This document shows, piece after piece, positions 21,501 to 31,199 of a DNA stretch of 64,000 nt (position 1 is the first letter of the stretch; every line of letters begins with the position of its first letter). This DNA comes from Metabacillus sp. KUDC1714. Its GTDB lineage: Bacteria > Bacillota > Bacilli > Bacillales > Bacillaceae. Position numbers and translations under genes: made by a program. Below the pieces are notes generated by a model. It was not told the DNA's origin and made no database searches. It saw nothing but the letters and a program-made list of their open reading frames with translations. The stretch lies in assembly GCF_014217835.1 (NCBI RefSeq), contig NZ_CP055263.1:744001-808000 (forward strand). The letters run 5' to 3'.

Positions 21501-21633
21501 AAGCGCACGACATCCAGCTCCAGCGCCGAGCTCCTCTAGGGTCTAGCTAATTTAGAATTGAAGGCAAAGAACGCCTTCTATTCTAAATCATCTTATTGCC
21601 CGAGGCTGTTCAAGGCGCCCTGAGCTTTTGTTC
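21501..21633. repeat. AAAGCGC-family repeat, copy 2, with internal hairpin
   Basis: Inverted relative to copy 1. Outer parts match (GAACAAAAGC ... GGCGCCTTGAACAGCC and CTAGAGGAGCTCGGCGCTGGA on the minus strand). Between them lies a separate hairpin, ATTTAGAATTGAAGGC (21550-21565) with near-complement at 21573-21588. It sits between tctC and tctB and may reduce readthrough. Confidence 0.7.
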
Positions 21634-21635
21634 TT

Positions 21636-22646
21636 TTACCAGCCTAATAAATCTTTTAAATCAGTAATATCCTTTATATCCTGTTCGAGCATACTTAGAT
21701 AGTCATCACTATTTGCATAACTTACCTGTGTTCCTAACTTCTCCATTTTCTTAACATGTTCAGCATTGTTAATCGCCTTTTCTAAAGCATCCTGAAGGAT
21801 TTTTACCTTTTCAGGATCAACACCTTTTGGAGCAGCCAATCCCCTTGTTGCTTGAGAATAAACCCCTTCATATCCCGCTTCCTCAAGAGTTGGAACTTCA
21901 GGTAAAAATGCTGATCTTTCTTTTGCTGCTACACCGATGACCTTTAATTGCCCACTATTATGTAGATTATAGGCTTCACCTGCACTCGTCACTAAAATAT
22001 CAATATGACCACCTAAGAAAGCAGTTGAGCTATTTGCCGTTCCTTCAAACTGAACTGCATCAATCTTTGTCCCAAGCTTTTGATTCATTAATAAAGATAC
22101 CAAATGTTCATCACTTGCAACTCCAGATCCATTTGCTTTTAGTTTATTTGTTTTCGCATATTCAATTAACTCTTCAATGTTTGTAAAACGATCCTCATCT
22201 GTACGAATTGCTATGACTCCTGGGTCTGCCACATGGTTTGCAAGCACTTCAAAACTGTCAAGAGTCACATCACGTTTAACAGAAGGATTTACAAGTCCAC
22301 CTGCTATATTAGGAGAATTTAGATAGCCAATTGTATAACCGTCTGGCTTTGCAGTTGCTAGTGCCGTCCAGCCTACCCAACCACTTCCCCCCGGTTGATT
22401 TATGACATTTACAGGAACACCTAATTCTTTTTCAAGATACGGTGTTAACGTACGAGCAGTTGTATCTGTACCACCACCTGCATCGTACGAAACAATGACC
22501 GAGATCGGTTTAGTTGGGAAATCACTTTCTTTCGAACCTTCACTCTCATTTCCTGATGCATTTGAAGATGTTCCCTGATGAGCTGAGCATGCAGAAAGTA
22601 GTCCGATTACTAAAAGCATTGTTATAAAATACAATAAACGCTTCAT
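21636..22646 (-). CDS. tctC: Tripartite tricarboxylate transporter solute-binding lipoprotein TctC
   Basis: 336 residues. Lipoprotein signal RLLYFITMLLVIGLLSACSA with lipobox LSAC, then a polar linker. The Bug/TctC fold follows: FPTKPISVIVSYDAGGGTDTTAR (ligand loop), VINQPGGSGWVGWTALA, ATAKPDGYTIGYLNSPN, FLGGHIDILVTSAGEA and a C-terminal PEVPTLEEAGY. Captures an organic acid outside the membrane and hands it to TctAB. The gene follows gudD, so the ligand is likely an aldarate. A cre-like site lies upstream. Confidence 0.93.
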   Translation of the reverse strand: MKRLLYFITMLLVIGLLSACSAHQGTSSNASGNESEGSKESDFPTKPISVIVSYDAGGGTDTTARTLTPYLEKELGVPVNVINQPGGSGWVGWTALATAKPDGYTIGYLNSPNIAGGLVNPSVKRDVTLDSFEVLANHVADPGVIAIRTDEDRFTNIEELIEYAKTNKLKANGSGVASDEHLVSLLMNQKLGTKIDAVQFEGTANSSTAFLGGHIDILVTSAGEAYNLHNSGQLKVIGVAAKERSAFLPEVPTLEEAGYEGVYSQATRGLAAPKGVDPEKVKILQDALEKAINNAEHVKKMEKLGTQVSYANSDDYLSMLEQDIKDITDLKDLLGW

Positions 22647-22696
22647 TTTACATCCCCCTTTGATATCTTTAACTATTAAGTTGTAAACTCAAATTT

Positions 22697-22710
22697 GGAT
22701 AACGCTTACA
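22697..22710 (-). promoter_or_regulatory. cre-like site upstream of tctC
   Basis: Minus-strand TGTAAGCGTTATCC, 13 of 14 matches to TGWAANCGNTNWCA, in the gap between gudD and tctC. Predicts CcpA control, as roadblock or of a local promoter. Confidence 0.65.
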
Positions 22711-22752
22711 TTTTTCTAATATCACCTATGTTAAATTTTAGAATTTATTGCA

Positions 22753-24123
22753 TCAGCGAACTAAGCATGGACGTTTATTATCAAACTTCCAGCCCGGAAT
22801 TAAATACTGCATCACAAGTGAATCATCACGTACACCTAACTTTTTATCTTTATAAAGTTTATTGGCCTTCTCAATTTGATCCATGTCAATTTCGATTCCT
22901 AAACCCGGCTTTTCAGGGACAGCTACCTTGCCGTTAACAATTTTTAACGGATCTTTCGTTAATCGTTGCCCATCTTGCCAGATCCAATGTGTATCAATCG
23001 CTGTTATTTTACCAGGTGCTGCTGCTGCAACATGGGTAAACATTGCTAATGATATATCAAAGTGATTATTCGAATGAGATCCCCATGTTAATCCCCAATC
23101 ATTGCACATTTGTGCCACTCGGACTGATCCCTGCATTGTCCAAAAGTGTGGATCTGCTAGTGGAATATCAACCGAATTTAATTGGATCGAATGGCCCATC
23201 TCACGCCAGTCTGTGGCAATCATATTAGTAGCGGTCGGTAGTCCTGTTGCTCTTCTGAATTCAGCCATCACTTCACGAGCTGAATAGCCATTTTCTGCTC
23301 CACATGGATCTTCAGCGTAAGCTAAAATATGCTGTTTATTCGAACAAAGTCTAATTGCTTCCTCCAAAGACCATGCTCCATTTGGGTCTAACGTAATCCT
23401 AGCATTCGGAAATCTTTCAGCTAACGCAGTGACTGCTTCTATCTCTTCTTCTCCACGAAGAACGCCACCCTTTAATTTATAATCGTTAAATCCATAACGT
23501 TCATATGCTGCTTCAGCAAGTCGGACAATTGCTTCTGGGGTAAGTGCTGCTTCGTGACGTAGGCGAAGCCAATCATCTACAGCATCATAATCACTTAAAT
23601 ATGGTTGATCTGTTAAATTCCTATCTCCAATATAAAATAGATACCCTAGCATTTCGACTGTTTCTCTTTGTTGTCCTTCTCCAAGCAATGCAGCAACAGG
23701 TACACCTAGGAATTTACCAACTAAATCTAATAATGCAGCTTCTATCGCGGTTACTGCATGAATTGTGATGCGAAGATCAAATGTTTGCAGCCCCCGTCCA
23801 GCAGTGTCACGGTTAGCAAATTTCCTTCTTATATTGTTTAAAATATTGTTGTATTTACCGATAGACTCCCCGATAACCAATGACTTTGCATCTTCTAATG
23901 TTTGGCGAATTTTCTCTCCACCCGGTACCTCACCAACTCCTGTATTTCCTGCATTGTCTTTTAAAATAACCACATTACGAGTAAAAAAGGGGCTGTGGGC
24001 ACCACTTAGATTAAGTAACATACTGTCATGACCAGCAACAGGAATAACAAGCATTTCAGTAATGACAGGAGTGCTAGAAGAGATGTAATCATTTATCTTT
24101 TGATTTTTCAGTTGTTGATTCAT
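22753..24123 (-). CDS. gudD: Glucarate dehydratase GudD
   Basis: Enolase-superfamily enzyme that dehydrates D-glucarate (and often L-idarate) to 5-dehydro-4-deoxyglucarate. 456 residues, as B. subtilis GudD. N-terminal capping domain to about 150; barrel with the KxK base motif in [14 protein letters not shown], metal ligands in [19 protein letters not shown] and a third set near [10 protein letters not shown], and the catalytic His in [17 protein letters not shown]-terminal [20 protein letters not shown] is characteristic. Third metabolic gene after kdgD and the aldehyde dehydrogenase in a gucR-led operon. Confidence 0.95.
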   Translation of the reverse strand: MNQQLKNQKINDYISSSTPVITEMLVIPVAGHDSMLLNLSGAHSPFFTRNVVILKDNAGNTGVGEVPGGEKIRQTLEDAKSLVIGESIGKYNNILNNIRRKFANRDTAGRGLQTFDLRITIHAVTAIEAALLDLVGKFLGVPVAALLGEGQQRETVEMLGYLFYIGDRNLTDQPYLSDYDAVDDWLRLRHEAALTPEAIVRLAEAAYERYGFNDYKLKGGVLRGEEEIEAVTALAERFPNARITLDPNGAWSLEEAIRLCSNKQHILAYAEDPCGAENGYSAREVMAEFRRATGLPTATNMIATDWREMGHSIQLNSVDIPLADPHFWTMQGSVRVAQMCNDWGLTWGSHSNNHFDISLAMFTHVAAAAPGKITAIDTHWIWQDGQRLTKDPLKIVNGKVAVPEKPGLGIEIDMDQIEKANKLYKDKKLGVRDDSLVMQYLIPGWKFDNKRPCLVR

Positions 24124-24207
24124 CGTAACACCACCTTGTTTTAGTAAAAAATATAATTACAATTTTAATAGATCGAGGAGAGAAACTTCTACCCTCCTCA
24201 TAAACCA

Positions 24208-25671
24208 TTACTTTACAAAAACAGTTTTAATAGCTGTGAAAAATTCCTTCGCGGCTTCTCCTTGCTCACGTGAATGTGAGCTTGACTGCTTCATTCCTCC
24301 AAATGGTGCTTGCAGTTCAACTCCAGCACTTTCTGCATTGACACGGACAAGCCCAGCATCCACCTCATCAATGAATGACAGCATATTCTGAATATTACTC
24401 GTGTAAATTGAGGCACTTAATCCAAATTTCACATCATTTGCAATTGTTATCGCTTCTTCTATTGAATCCACTTTGATTAACGCAATAAACGGACCAAATA
24501 TTTCTTCTTGGGCAATACTCATGTCTGATTTTACCTTATCGAAAATTGTTGGTTCCACAAAATATCCATGATCATACGAAGCTCCGTTTAATCTGTTTCC
24601 ACCTGCAAGAAGTGTTGCACCATCTTGTTTTCCTTTCTCTATGTAGGAGAGCACTGTATGAAGCTGATTTTCATTGGCCACTGGCCCCATCCAGATGCCT
24701 TCTTCTAGCCCATCACCAATCGTAATTTCTTTCACTTTTTTTAGTAGTTTTGTTTTGAATTGTTCATATACTTCACTAGCAATAATGACACGACTAGTCG
24801 CTGTACATTTTTGACCTGATGAACGAAATGCCCCACTAATTGTACCTTCCACTGCTAAATCTAAATCTGCATCAGCTGTCACAATAACAGGATTTTTTCC
24901 ACCCATCTCAAGCTGATATTTTGCTCCCCTTGCTAAAGCACCTTGGCCCACTCGTTTCCCAACTTCATTTGAGCCAGTAAACGTAATTCCATTTACGTCC
25001 GGGTGATCGACCAACCCTTGGCCAATAACAGAGCCAGAACCTGTTACCATATTTAGAACACCAGCAGGTATCAAAGCGTCTGCAAAGCATTCAATCACCT
25101 TAGCACATGTAACAGCTGTTTCTTGTGCTGGCTTAATAACAACTGAATTACCGTAAATTAGTGCTGGTGCCATTTTCCAAATAGGAATAGCTACTGGAAA
25201 ATTCCAAGGCGAAATAACTCCTACAACACCTAAAGGAACTCTACTTGTAAACATTATCGCTTTTGGATCTGTTGATGGTATAACATCTCCAACTTTACGC
25301 ATCCCTTCACCTGCATAATAGCGAAGAATTGCAACTCCTCTTGCTGTTTCTCCTTTAGCCTCTGGTAATGTTTTCCCCATTTCACGTGTCATAGTTTTTG
25401 CAATTTCCTCTAGTCTGCTTTCTAAAATGTCAGCAGTTTTGTATAAATATGCCCCCCGCTCATTTCCAGTTAATGCTCGCCACTTTTTTTGTGCACTTTT
25501 AGCAGATAATACAGCTTGATCAAGTTCTTCTCTTGTAGAATTTTGCACGAAGCCTACGATATCGTTTGTATTTGCAGGATTATTACTTTCACCAATATTA
25601 CCACTTGATGAAGCAACCCACTGACCATTAATATAATTTAAATATGTGTTTACCTTTGTTTCTACTGCCAT
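24208..25671 (-). CDS. gucD: 2,5-dioxovalerate (alpha-ketoglutarate semialdehyde) dehydrogenase
   Basis: Oxidises the semialdehyde made by KdgD to 2-oxoglutarate with NAD(P)+. 487 residues, standard ALDH size. Catalytic Cys in [13 protein letters not shown], catalytic Glu in [13 protein letters not shown], cofactor loop [16 protein letters not shown], and [12 protein letters not shown] upstream. It closely resembles B. subtilis YcbD (GucD), and the gene order kdgD-ALDH-gudD is the same. Start ATG has GTAGGAGG. Confidence 0.93.
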   Translation of the reverse strand: MAVETKVNTYLNYINGQWVASSSGNIGESNNPANTNDIVGFVQNSTREELDQAVLSAKSAQKKWRALTGNERGAYLYKTADILESRLEEIAKTMTREMGKTLPEAKGETARGVAILRYYAGEGMRKVGDVIPSTDPKAIMFTSRVPLGVVGVISPWNFPVAIPIWKMAPALIYGNSVVIKPAQETAVTCAKVIECFADALIPAGVLNMVTGSGSVIGQGLVDHPDVNGITFTGSNEVGKRVGQGALARGAKYQLEMGGKNPVIVTADADLDLAVEGTISGAFRSSGQKCTATSRVIIASEVYEQFKTKLLKKVKEITIGDGLEEGIWMGPVANENQLHTVLSYIEKGKQDGATLLAGGNRLNGASYDHGYFVEPTIFDKVKSDMSIAQEEIFGPFIALIKVDSIEEAITIANDVKFGLSASIYTSNIQNMLSFIDEVDAGLVRVNAESAGVELQAPFGGMKQSSSHSREQGEAAKEFFTAIKTVFVK

Positions 25672-25704
25672 TATAATCCTCCTACTCTATCAAAAATCCA
25701 ATAT

Positions 25705-25718
25705 ATAAAACGCTTACA
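25705..25718 (-). promoter_or_regulatory. Weak cre-like site between kdgD and the ALDH gene
   Basis: Minus-strand TGTAAGCGTTTTAT, 12 of 14 cre positions. Weaker than the bgl site. Confidence 0.4.
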
Positions 25719-25728
25719 ATTACTAAGA

Positions 25729-26664
25729 TTAATGACTTACTTCCTTATTATCCACAGGATATTTATCAAAGGCTGATCTAATTATTTGCTCTAATGCCTT
25801 GTAATGCTCTTTCTCAACTTGACTGATTGGTGGTCTAACTGTATTTCCTACAGGGAGCCCTACAATTTCCATACCTGCTTTGATAAGTGATACAGCATAA
25901 CCTTTTCTTGATTTACGAATACGATTAATTGGTAATAGGACATCAACATACAAATCTCTTACCAATTGATAATTACCTTCTAGTAATGATTTAAAATACA
26001 ACCGAGAAATATGTGGGATATAGTTTGAAATCGCTGATGAATACGTGTTATAGCCTAAAGAAACATAGCTTGGCATTGTAATTTCCGCAAATGGCATTCC
26101 ATTGATCCATTCTAAGCGATCTCCGATTGTTTGCGTTTGTTCTACAGTTAATTCCATATTTCCATGTCCTTCTTTAAACCCGACAACTTGAGGAAATTCT
26201 ATTAATCTTTGAAGTGTTTCTACTTGTAAAATAGCCGTATCTCGTTGATAAACAATAGCATTTAAATCACTACTCTCAAGGATGGCCTTATAATAATTAA
26301 AAATGCCCTCTTGTTCACCTTCTATTAAGTATGGGGGAAGAATTAAGTATCCATCAGCACCTAAATCTTCAGATAGTTTTACTTGCTCTATAGCTTGAGA
26401 AATATTCCCACCAACTCCTGTATAGACTGGGACCTTGCCAGATACCACAGAGAGAGCTACTTCTATCATTGTCTGATATTCACCTTTATCTAATGCGTGA
26501 AATTCTCCAGATCCGCAAGCAATAAAAATAGATGATAGTTCTTCGTCTATCAGGAATTGCACATTTCTTTCAAGCGCCTTTTCATCTAGCTTCCCGCTAT
26601 TATTAAAGGGTGCAACTGGAAATCCTAAAATACCTGTTGGAGCTTTTCTCTCAATCGTCATCAT
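25729..26664 (-). CDS. kdgD: 5-dehydro-4-deoxyglucarate dehydratase KdgD
   Basis: Class I aldolase-fold enzyme of the DHDPS family that dehydrates and decarboxylates 5-dehydro-4-deoxyglucarate to 2,5-dioxopentanoate. 311 residues. N-terminal PTGILGFPVAPFNNSGKLDE, GSGEF substrate loop (IACGSGEFHAL), Tyr in NAIVYQRDTAIL, and Schiff-base Lys in VVGFKEGHGNMEL. The GxGEF and KEGHGN text separates KdgD from DapA. First structural gene after gucR; two adjacent ATG codons are possible starts. Confidence 0.95.
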   Translation of the reverse strand: MMTIERKAPTGILGFPVAPFNNSGKLDEKALERNVQFLIDEELSSIFIACGSGEFHALDKGEYQTMIEVALSVVSGKVPVYTGVGGNISQAIEQVKLSEDLGADGYLILPPYLIEGEQEGIFNYYKAILESSDLNAIVYQRDTAILQVETLQRLIEFPQVVGFKEGHGNMELTVEQTQTIGDRLEWINGMPFAEITMPSYVSLGYNTYSSAISNYIPHISRLYFKSLLEGNYQLVRDLYVDVLLPINRIRKSRKGYAVSLIKAGMEIVGLPVGNTVRPPISQVEKEHYKALEQIIRSAFDKYPVDNKEVSH

Positions 26665-26720
26665 TGAAACCTACCTTTCACCTAATTAATATATTTTAAG
26701 ATGAAGAATCATCTTGAAAT

Positions 26721-27404
26721 CTACATGTCGTTTAAATTCATAAGAACTTTCTTTCTAACATAATCTAGGTGGCGATACATGGCTGTTGATGATTGAATAG
26801 GATCACGTTTTTTTAATGCCTCATAAATATCAATGTGCTGCTGGATTGTTGCTTTTGAATCCCTATGGCGATTGGGTATTTGCTCTAGGGTACGATCATA
26901 CAGATTTAACAATGGAGTAATAACACCTTCTAACAAAGGATTACTTGCACTGTGTGCAATAATCTTATGGAACTCTTTATCAATTTCTGTATAATCACTT
27001 GTTGCAGAAGACATTGCATCAATTGTTTGCTTTAATTGATCAAGTTCCTTATCTGTTATTTTTTCTGCTGCTAATGTAACAAATCCCAACTCAAGTGATA
27101 GTCTAGTTTCAATTATTGAAGGTAAATTACCAGCAGAAAGCGCTAACATCATTGAGAATGGTTTACTGCCGATCTTTTCTGAGAAGAATGTACCATTACG
27201 AGTTTTACGGTTAACGATCCCCATTGATTCTAATGAAGTTAATGCTTCACGAATAACCGATCTACTTACGTCAAACATTTCCATAAGCTCTAACTCAGAG
27301 GGCAAACGATCACCGGATTTTAATTGACCGCTTAATAATAAATCGATAATTTCATCTAATACTTGTTTAGAAAGTGTTTTGCGATTGACTGATTTAATTT
27401 CCAC
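26721..27404 (-). CDS. gucR: GntR/FadR-family repressor of the aldarate operon (GucR-like)
   Basis: About 227 residues. Winged helix at 10-75 with LLSGQLKSGDRLPSELELMEMFDVSRS and REALTSLESMGIVNRKTRNG; helical FCD-type effector domain with EIDKEFHKIIAHSASNPLL, whose Asp and His ligands bind metal or acid. The GTG at 27404 has AGAAGTGAT; the ATG at 27422 lacks a site. It leads the operon, and two FadR-type operator halves cover its promoter, so autoregulation with aldarate as inducer is inferred. Confidence 0.88.
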   Translation of the reverse strand: MEIKSVNRKTLSKQVLDEIIDLLLSGQLKSGDRLPSELELMEMFDVSRSVIREALTSLESMGIVNRKTRNGTFFSEKIGSKPFSMMLALSAGNLPSIIETRLSLELGFVTLAAEKITDKELDQLKQTIDAMSSATSDYTEIDKEFHKIIAHSASNPLLEGVITPLLNLYDRTLEQIPNRHRDSKATIQQHIDIYEALKKRDPIQSSTAMYRHLDYVRKKVLMNLNDM

Positions 27405-27460
27405 GTTTATCACTTCTTTCATCCTATATACTCAGTACAGGCAGATAATCCTTTTGTTTA

Positions 27461-27519
27461 TTTGTCATACAATTCATTTAACTTATTTTAATTGTATGAC
27501 AAATGAAATTAACTGTCAA
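27461..27519 (-). promoter_or_regulatory. gucR operon promoter with paired FadR-type operators
   Basis: Minus-strand -35 TTGACA (27514-27519), 17-bp spacer, -10 TACAAT (27491-27496). Two sites TTGTCATACAA/TTGTATGACAA fit the FadR-subfamily pattern TNGTNNNACNA. They form perfect 14-bp inverted arms at 27461-27474 and 27490-27503; the upstream arm covers the -10. Confidence 0.85.
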
Positions 27520-27601
27520 TTCTAAAAAGTAAAAAAATAGTTACTAACCCAAAACTTTCAATTTTTGCTAACTATTAAAATATAAGTGTACTTTCAGCAA
27601 A

Positions 27602-27630
27602 GAAAAAACCCCATTTCTTTGAAAAAGGGT
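27602..27630 (-). terminator. Terminator after the histidine kinase gene
   Basis: Minus-strand ACCC-TTTT/AAAT-GGGGT stem with a TTTTTTC tail. Confidence 0.5.
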
Positions 27631-27706
27631 CATAAAACTATTTAACGTCTTCTATTCCTGGGCGTCTTAATTCCTGTCGATTCTGTCAAGACAACCTTAG
27701 CTTTTC

Positions 27707-29164
27707 TTAATTACTTGCAACTGGCAATTGCAGTGAAAAAATTGTCTGCTCCCCAATACTTTTCTTCAAATACATATCTCCGCCTTGAGCCTTTGCTAGA
27801 AGTAAACTAAACGGCAATCCTAAACCTAGTCCTCTTTCAACATGTTTTTTATTCTCACCACGATAAAACCGTTCAAAAATAAATGGTTGTTCTTGTTCTA
27901 TGATTCCATAGCCATTGTCCTTTACGTCCATAGTAATAAATTGCCCATCCCGGAAAAGTTCTACAGAAATTTCCCCATGCTCTCTTCTTTTAACTGCGTG
28001 AAGACTATTGTTTAATAAGTTCACTAAGATTTGTTGGAGCCTAACATGGTCAGCTATTGCGAAAAGTTGATCCTCATGAGTAGTAAATTTAAGGTTTATA
28101 TGTTCAACTTGCGGCTGGTAAACGATTTCCCATTGATAGATTATTTCTTTTACTACTCGGCATATATCCATTTTTTCTGGATTGACTTTAATCGATCCTG
28201 CACTAAAACTATTAAAGTCCAATAAGTCTTCAACCATTTTCTGTAATTTGTTTGATTCATTTAATGACATCTGTAAAAATTGTTGTTTCTTATCATCTGA
28301 TACAACATTATCTTTTACTGCTTGAATCAATGCACTTACAGATGTAATGGGTGTTTTTAATTCATGTGTTACACCAGCTAATAATTCAGACCTTAACGCT
28401 TCAAGCTGCTTCAGTCGATTTGTCATTTCCTTAAAAGAGATTACAAGCTGATGCAGTTCCTTTTCTTGTACATCCTCATTTAGTTCAATCTCATAATTCC
28501 CTCTCATTAGCTCCCCAGCAGCATTTGCCACTTCTTCAACTGGCCTAGCTAATTTTCTTGATAAAGAATAGATGACGAACCAGCCTAATACAGCTAACCC
28601 GATAAGCAGTAAAGCTAATAACTGATATTCCTCTGTGTTTATATTTGTTAAATCTGCAATGGGTTGAATGATAATAACAGCCCCAATGATCTCTTCATCA
28701 TAAACAATTGGTGAAAGAACAGCATAAGCCGTGCGGTATTGGTTTGAAGAGATTTTTTCAACCGTTAATTCCTCAGGTATTTCCATTAACTCAACTAGAT
28801 CCTTATGTTGGTCTTCTTTTGTTTTTTCAGGTCCCATACCTCTTGAACCTGGTGACAGGAGATTGCCATCGATTGTTTTAATATAGAAATGTAATGGCTC
28901 ACGATTATTAAGAAATTTCTCTCGATCCTCTAAAATAAATGGAAGCTTCGGACTTACCATAATACTTCCTGTCTCATCTACTGCACGATCTGATAGCTCT
29001 TGAGCAACTAATTTAGTTAATTCTAGTTTACTCTCAATCGTGTTATGTCTAATCCAAAGTATCGATACAACCGCGATAATGATGAGTCCAATCACAAGTG
29101 TAACTAAATAACGTCTTGTCCAATAATATAATAATGGCGTTTTTGACTTATTTCTATTTAACAT
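27707..29164 (-). CDS. Sensor histidine kinase of the efflux-linked two-component system
   Basis: About 485 residues. Membrane helix YLVTLVIGLIIIAVVSILWI, a 150-residue extracytoplasmic sensor (PLHFYIKTIDGNLLSPGS, EIIGAVIIIQP), second helix YQLLALLLIGLAVLGWFVIYSL, HAMP, HisKA with phospho-His in AGVTHELKTPITSVSAL, and HATPase with LVNLLNNSLHAV (N box), DVKDNGYGI and GLGLGLPFSLLLA. The chosen ATG (29164) overlaps the regulator stop by 11 bases; 29206 is an alternative. It lies behind the response regulator and downstream of MacAB-like exporter genes, so control of that exporter is likely. Confidence 0.9.
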   Translation of the reverse strand: MLNRNKSKTPLLYYWTRRYLVTLVIGLIIIAVVSILWIRHNTIESKLELTKLVAQELSDRAVDETGSIMVSPKLPFILEDREKFLNNREPLHFYIKTIDGNLLSPGSRGMGPEKTKEDQHKDLVELMEIPEELTVEKISSNQYRTAYAVLSPIVYDEEIIGAVIIIQPIADLTNINTEEYQLLALLLIGLAVLGWFVIYSLSRKLARPVEEVANAAGELMRGNYEIELNEDVQEKELHQLVISFKEMTNRLKQLEALRSELLAGVTHELKTPITSVSALIQAVKDNVVSDDKKQQFLQMSLNESNKLQKMVEDLLDFNSFSAGSIKVNPEKMDICRVVKEIIYQWEIVYQPQVEHINLKFTTHEDQLFAIADHVRLQQILVNLLNNSLHAVKRREHGEISVELFRDGQFITMDVKDNGYGIIEQEQPFIFERFYRGENKKHVERGLGLGLPFSLLLAKAQGGDMYLKKSIGEQTIFSLQLPVASN

Positions 29165-29834
29165 AGAATTGGTAACCCAAGCCTCGAAGCGTTTTAATCT
29201 CTCCATCTGATGTATCCCACCCACTTAATAATTTGCGTATCCGTTTAATTGCAAGATCTACCGCCCGATCACTTCCTTCATAATCATAGCCCCATACACT
29301 TTCGATTAGCTGCTCTCTTGTGAATGTTTGGTTTGGATGCTCTGCTAAAAAAAGAAATAAAGATAGATCTCTTGGAGTAAATTGGATTTCAACTCCATTT
29401 AGGAAAACCTGATGTGCAAGAAAATTAATTTTTAGTGGCCCATATAATTTTACTTTATCTGCTTCTTCAAGCTGTGGTGATCTTCTTAAAACGGCACTTA
29501 CTCTGGCAAGTACCTCTTCAGCGATAAATGGTTTTGTGATGTAATCATCTGCACCACCGTCAAAACCTTGTAATTTTTGATTCATATCTGACAATGCCGT
29601 AATCATGATCACTGGACAAGAGCTTTTCTCGCGAATTTTTTCTAATACCCCCCAGCCATCGAGTTGTGGCATCATAACATCTAATAAGATAAGCGCGGGC
29701 TTTACTTCCTCAGCCTTTTGTAATGCTTCGATACCATTGTAGGCATAATGCACAACATATCTGTCTTTCTCTAGATATGCACCAAGCACCATTGAAATCG
29801 CAATTTCATCTTCTACAACTAAAATTGTTTTCAT
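29154..29834 (-). CDS. OmpR-family response regulator
   Basis: 227 residues. Receiver domain with acidic pocket (LVVEDE), phospho-Asp in PALILLDVMMPQLDGWG, Thr in MITALSD and Lys in ITKPF. C-terminal OmpR winged helix with RDLSLFLFLAEHPNQTFTREQ and GSDRAVDLAIKRIRKLL. Start ATG at 29834 with AGGATAA upstream (29840 also possible). It overlaps its kinase partner. A terminator separates it from the MacB-like gene 190 bases upstream, so it probably has its own promoter too. Confidence 0.92.
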   Translation of the reverse strand: MKTILVVEDEIAISMVLGAYLEKDRYVVHYAYNGIEALQKAEEVKPALILLDVMMPQLDGWGVLEKIREKSSCPVIMITALSDMNQKLQGFDGGADDYITKPFIAEEVLARVSAVLRRSPQLEEADKVKLYGPLKINFLAHQVFLNGVEIQFTPRDLSLFLFLAEHPNQTFTREQLIESVWGYDYEGSDRAVDLAIKRIRKLLSGWDTSDGEIKTLRGLGYQFYVK

Positions 29835-29972
29835 AGTCATTTATCCTTTTTCCTTTAGATTATACTTAACTTTTCACAAAACTCCTATCGGTTATCACCA
29901 CAAGGTGTGATCGAGCATTCATTTAGAAATTATTAAACAGTAAGAGAATTTACATCCCTTTACCTATTATAG

Positions 29973-30008
29973 AAAAAAGGAGTTTGACAACCTAGCATGT
30001 CAAACTCC
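29973..30008 (-). terminator. Terminator after the MacB-like gene
   Basis: Perfect 11-bp stem GGAGTTTGACA/TGTCAAACTCC with T run on the minus strand. Confidence 0.9.
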
Positions 30009-30023
30009 AATCAAAGGAAGCTA

Positions 30024-31199
30024 TTAATGTCTTAATGCCGCTAATGGACTTAAGCTTGCTGCTTTGTTTGCTGGGAAAATTCCAAAGGCAACTCCAATTA
30101 TAATTGAGAAACTCACGGCAACTCCAACAGCTAGCCAAGAGATTGATACGGCCATGTCTAAAGCTTGAGCAAGCACTTCTGCACTACCAATGCCGATTAG
30201 GACACCTAATAATCCACCGAGACTACTTAAAACTGTTGCCTCAATTAAAAATTGTGTTAATATATCCTTCTTTTTCGCACCAATAGCTTTACGAATTCCG
30301 ATTTCTCTCGTTCTTTCAGTTACAGATACTAGCATAATATTCATAATTCCAATTCCACCGACAATAAGTGAAATACTAGCAATCCCCGCGAGTAATAATG
30401 TCATTGTATCTGTTACAGATGTTAAAGCATCTGCGACATCTGATTGATTGCGAACATTGTAGCTTGTTTCATCCCCACTAAATTGGTTGTAAAGGAAACG
30501 TTCAATTTTTGCCATTCCAAGTTCTACAGTATCTTCAGAAGTCATCTTTACATCAATTGAGTTAATAACTATTTGGCCTAAAAAACGTTGTGCTGTTGGA
30601 AAAGGGATAAGCACCATGTCATCGACAGAGCCTTGTAATTCTTCACCTTGTTCCGCAAGGACTCCAACTACTTTATACGTTGTCCCATCTATTTTGACAT
30701 TATTTCCAACAGGACTCGTAAAACCAAATAACTCTGTCGCCACATTGGAACCTAACAAGGCTATTTTGTTACGATTTTCTTGATCGATCTCTAAAATAAA
30801 TCGCCCTGAACTAACCGTCGTATCTTGGACATTTTCATAGGTTGGTGTTACCCCGCTAATTGAAACACTATCCATACTTGTTGTACCGTTTTTAACTGTA
30901 CCGGTTCCAGAAACAGTTGGTGATACTGCTTCTACCTCAGAATATTCCTCAAATGCCATTACTTCGTCATAATCTACGACTTCTTCACTTGTTGAGTTTC
31001 CTTGAATATTGACAGATACCATTGTCGTACCTAATGATGAAACATCTTCCGATACAGATTGCGAGGCCCCCTGTCCTAGTGATACCAGAGCGATTACAGC
31101 TGAAACTCCTATGATAATTCCGAGCATTGTTAAAAAAGCTCTAAGTTTATTCGTAACGATATTCTTATATGCGATTTTTATAGCTTGACCTAATTTCAA
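30024..31199 (-). CDS. MacB-like ABC transporter permease
   Basis: 391 residues: N-terminal membrane helix (LRAFLTMLGIIIGVSAVIALVSLG), about 220-residue extracytoplasmic MacB-type domain (PTVSGTGTVKNG, IALLGSNVATELFG), then three helices of the FtsX/MacB fold with ERTREIGIRKAIGAKKKDIL between the first and second. Start is a TTG inside the TGA overlap with the ATPase gene, with GGGAGGCG upstream. Mechanotransmission-type exporters of this class move peptides, lipids or antibiotics; substrate unknown. Confidence 0.93.
   Translation of the reverse strand: MKLGQAIKIAYKNIVTNKLRAFLTMLGIIIGVSAVIALVSLGQGASQSVSEDVSSLGTTMVSVNIQGNSTSEEVVDYDEVMAFEEYSEVEAVSPTVSGTGTVKNGTTSMDSVSISGVTPTYENVQDTTVSSGRFILEIDQENRNKIALLGSNVATELFGFTSPVGNNVKIDGTTYKVVGVLAEQGEELQGSVDDMVLIPFPTAQRFLGQIVINSIDVKMTSEDTVELGMAKIERFLYNQFSGDETSYNVRNQSDVADALTSVTDTMTLLLAGIASISLIVGGIGIMNIMLVSVTERTREIGIRKAIGAKKKDILTQFLIEATVLSSLGGLLGVLIGIGSAEVLAQALDMAVSISWLAVGVAVSFSIIIGVAFGIFPANKAASLSPLAALRH

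Noticed and set aside
22753..24123. Plus-strand frames inside gudD and the ALDH gene
   Set aside because: They are short, lack ribosome binding sites and lie wholly within well-supported minus-strand genes.
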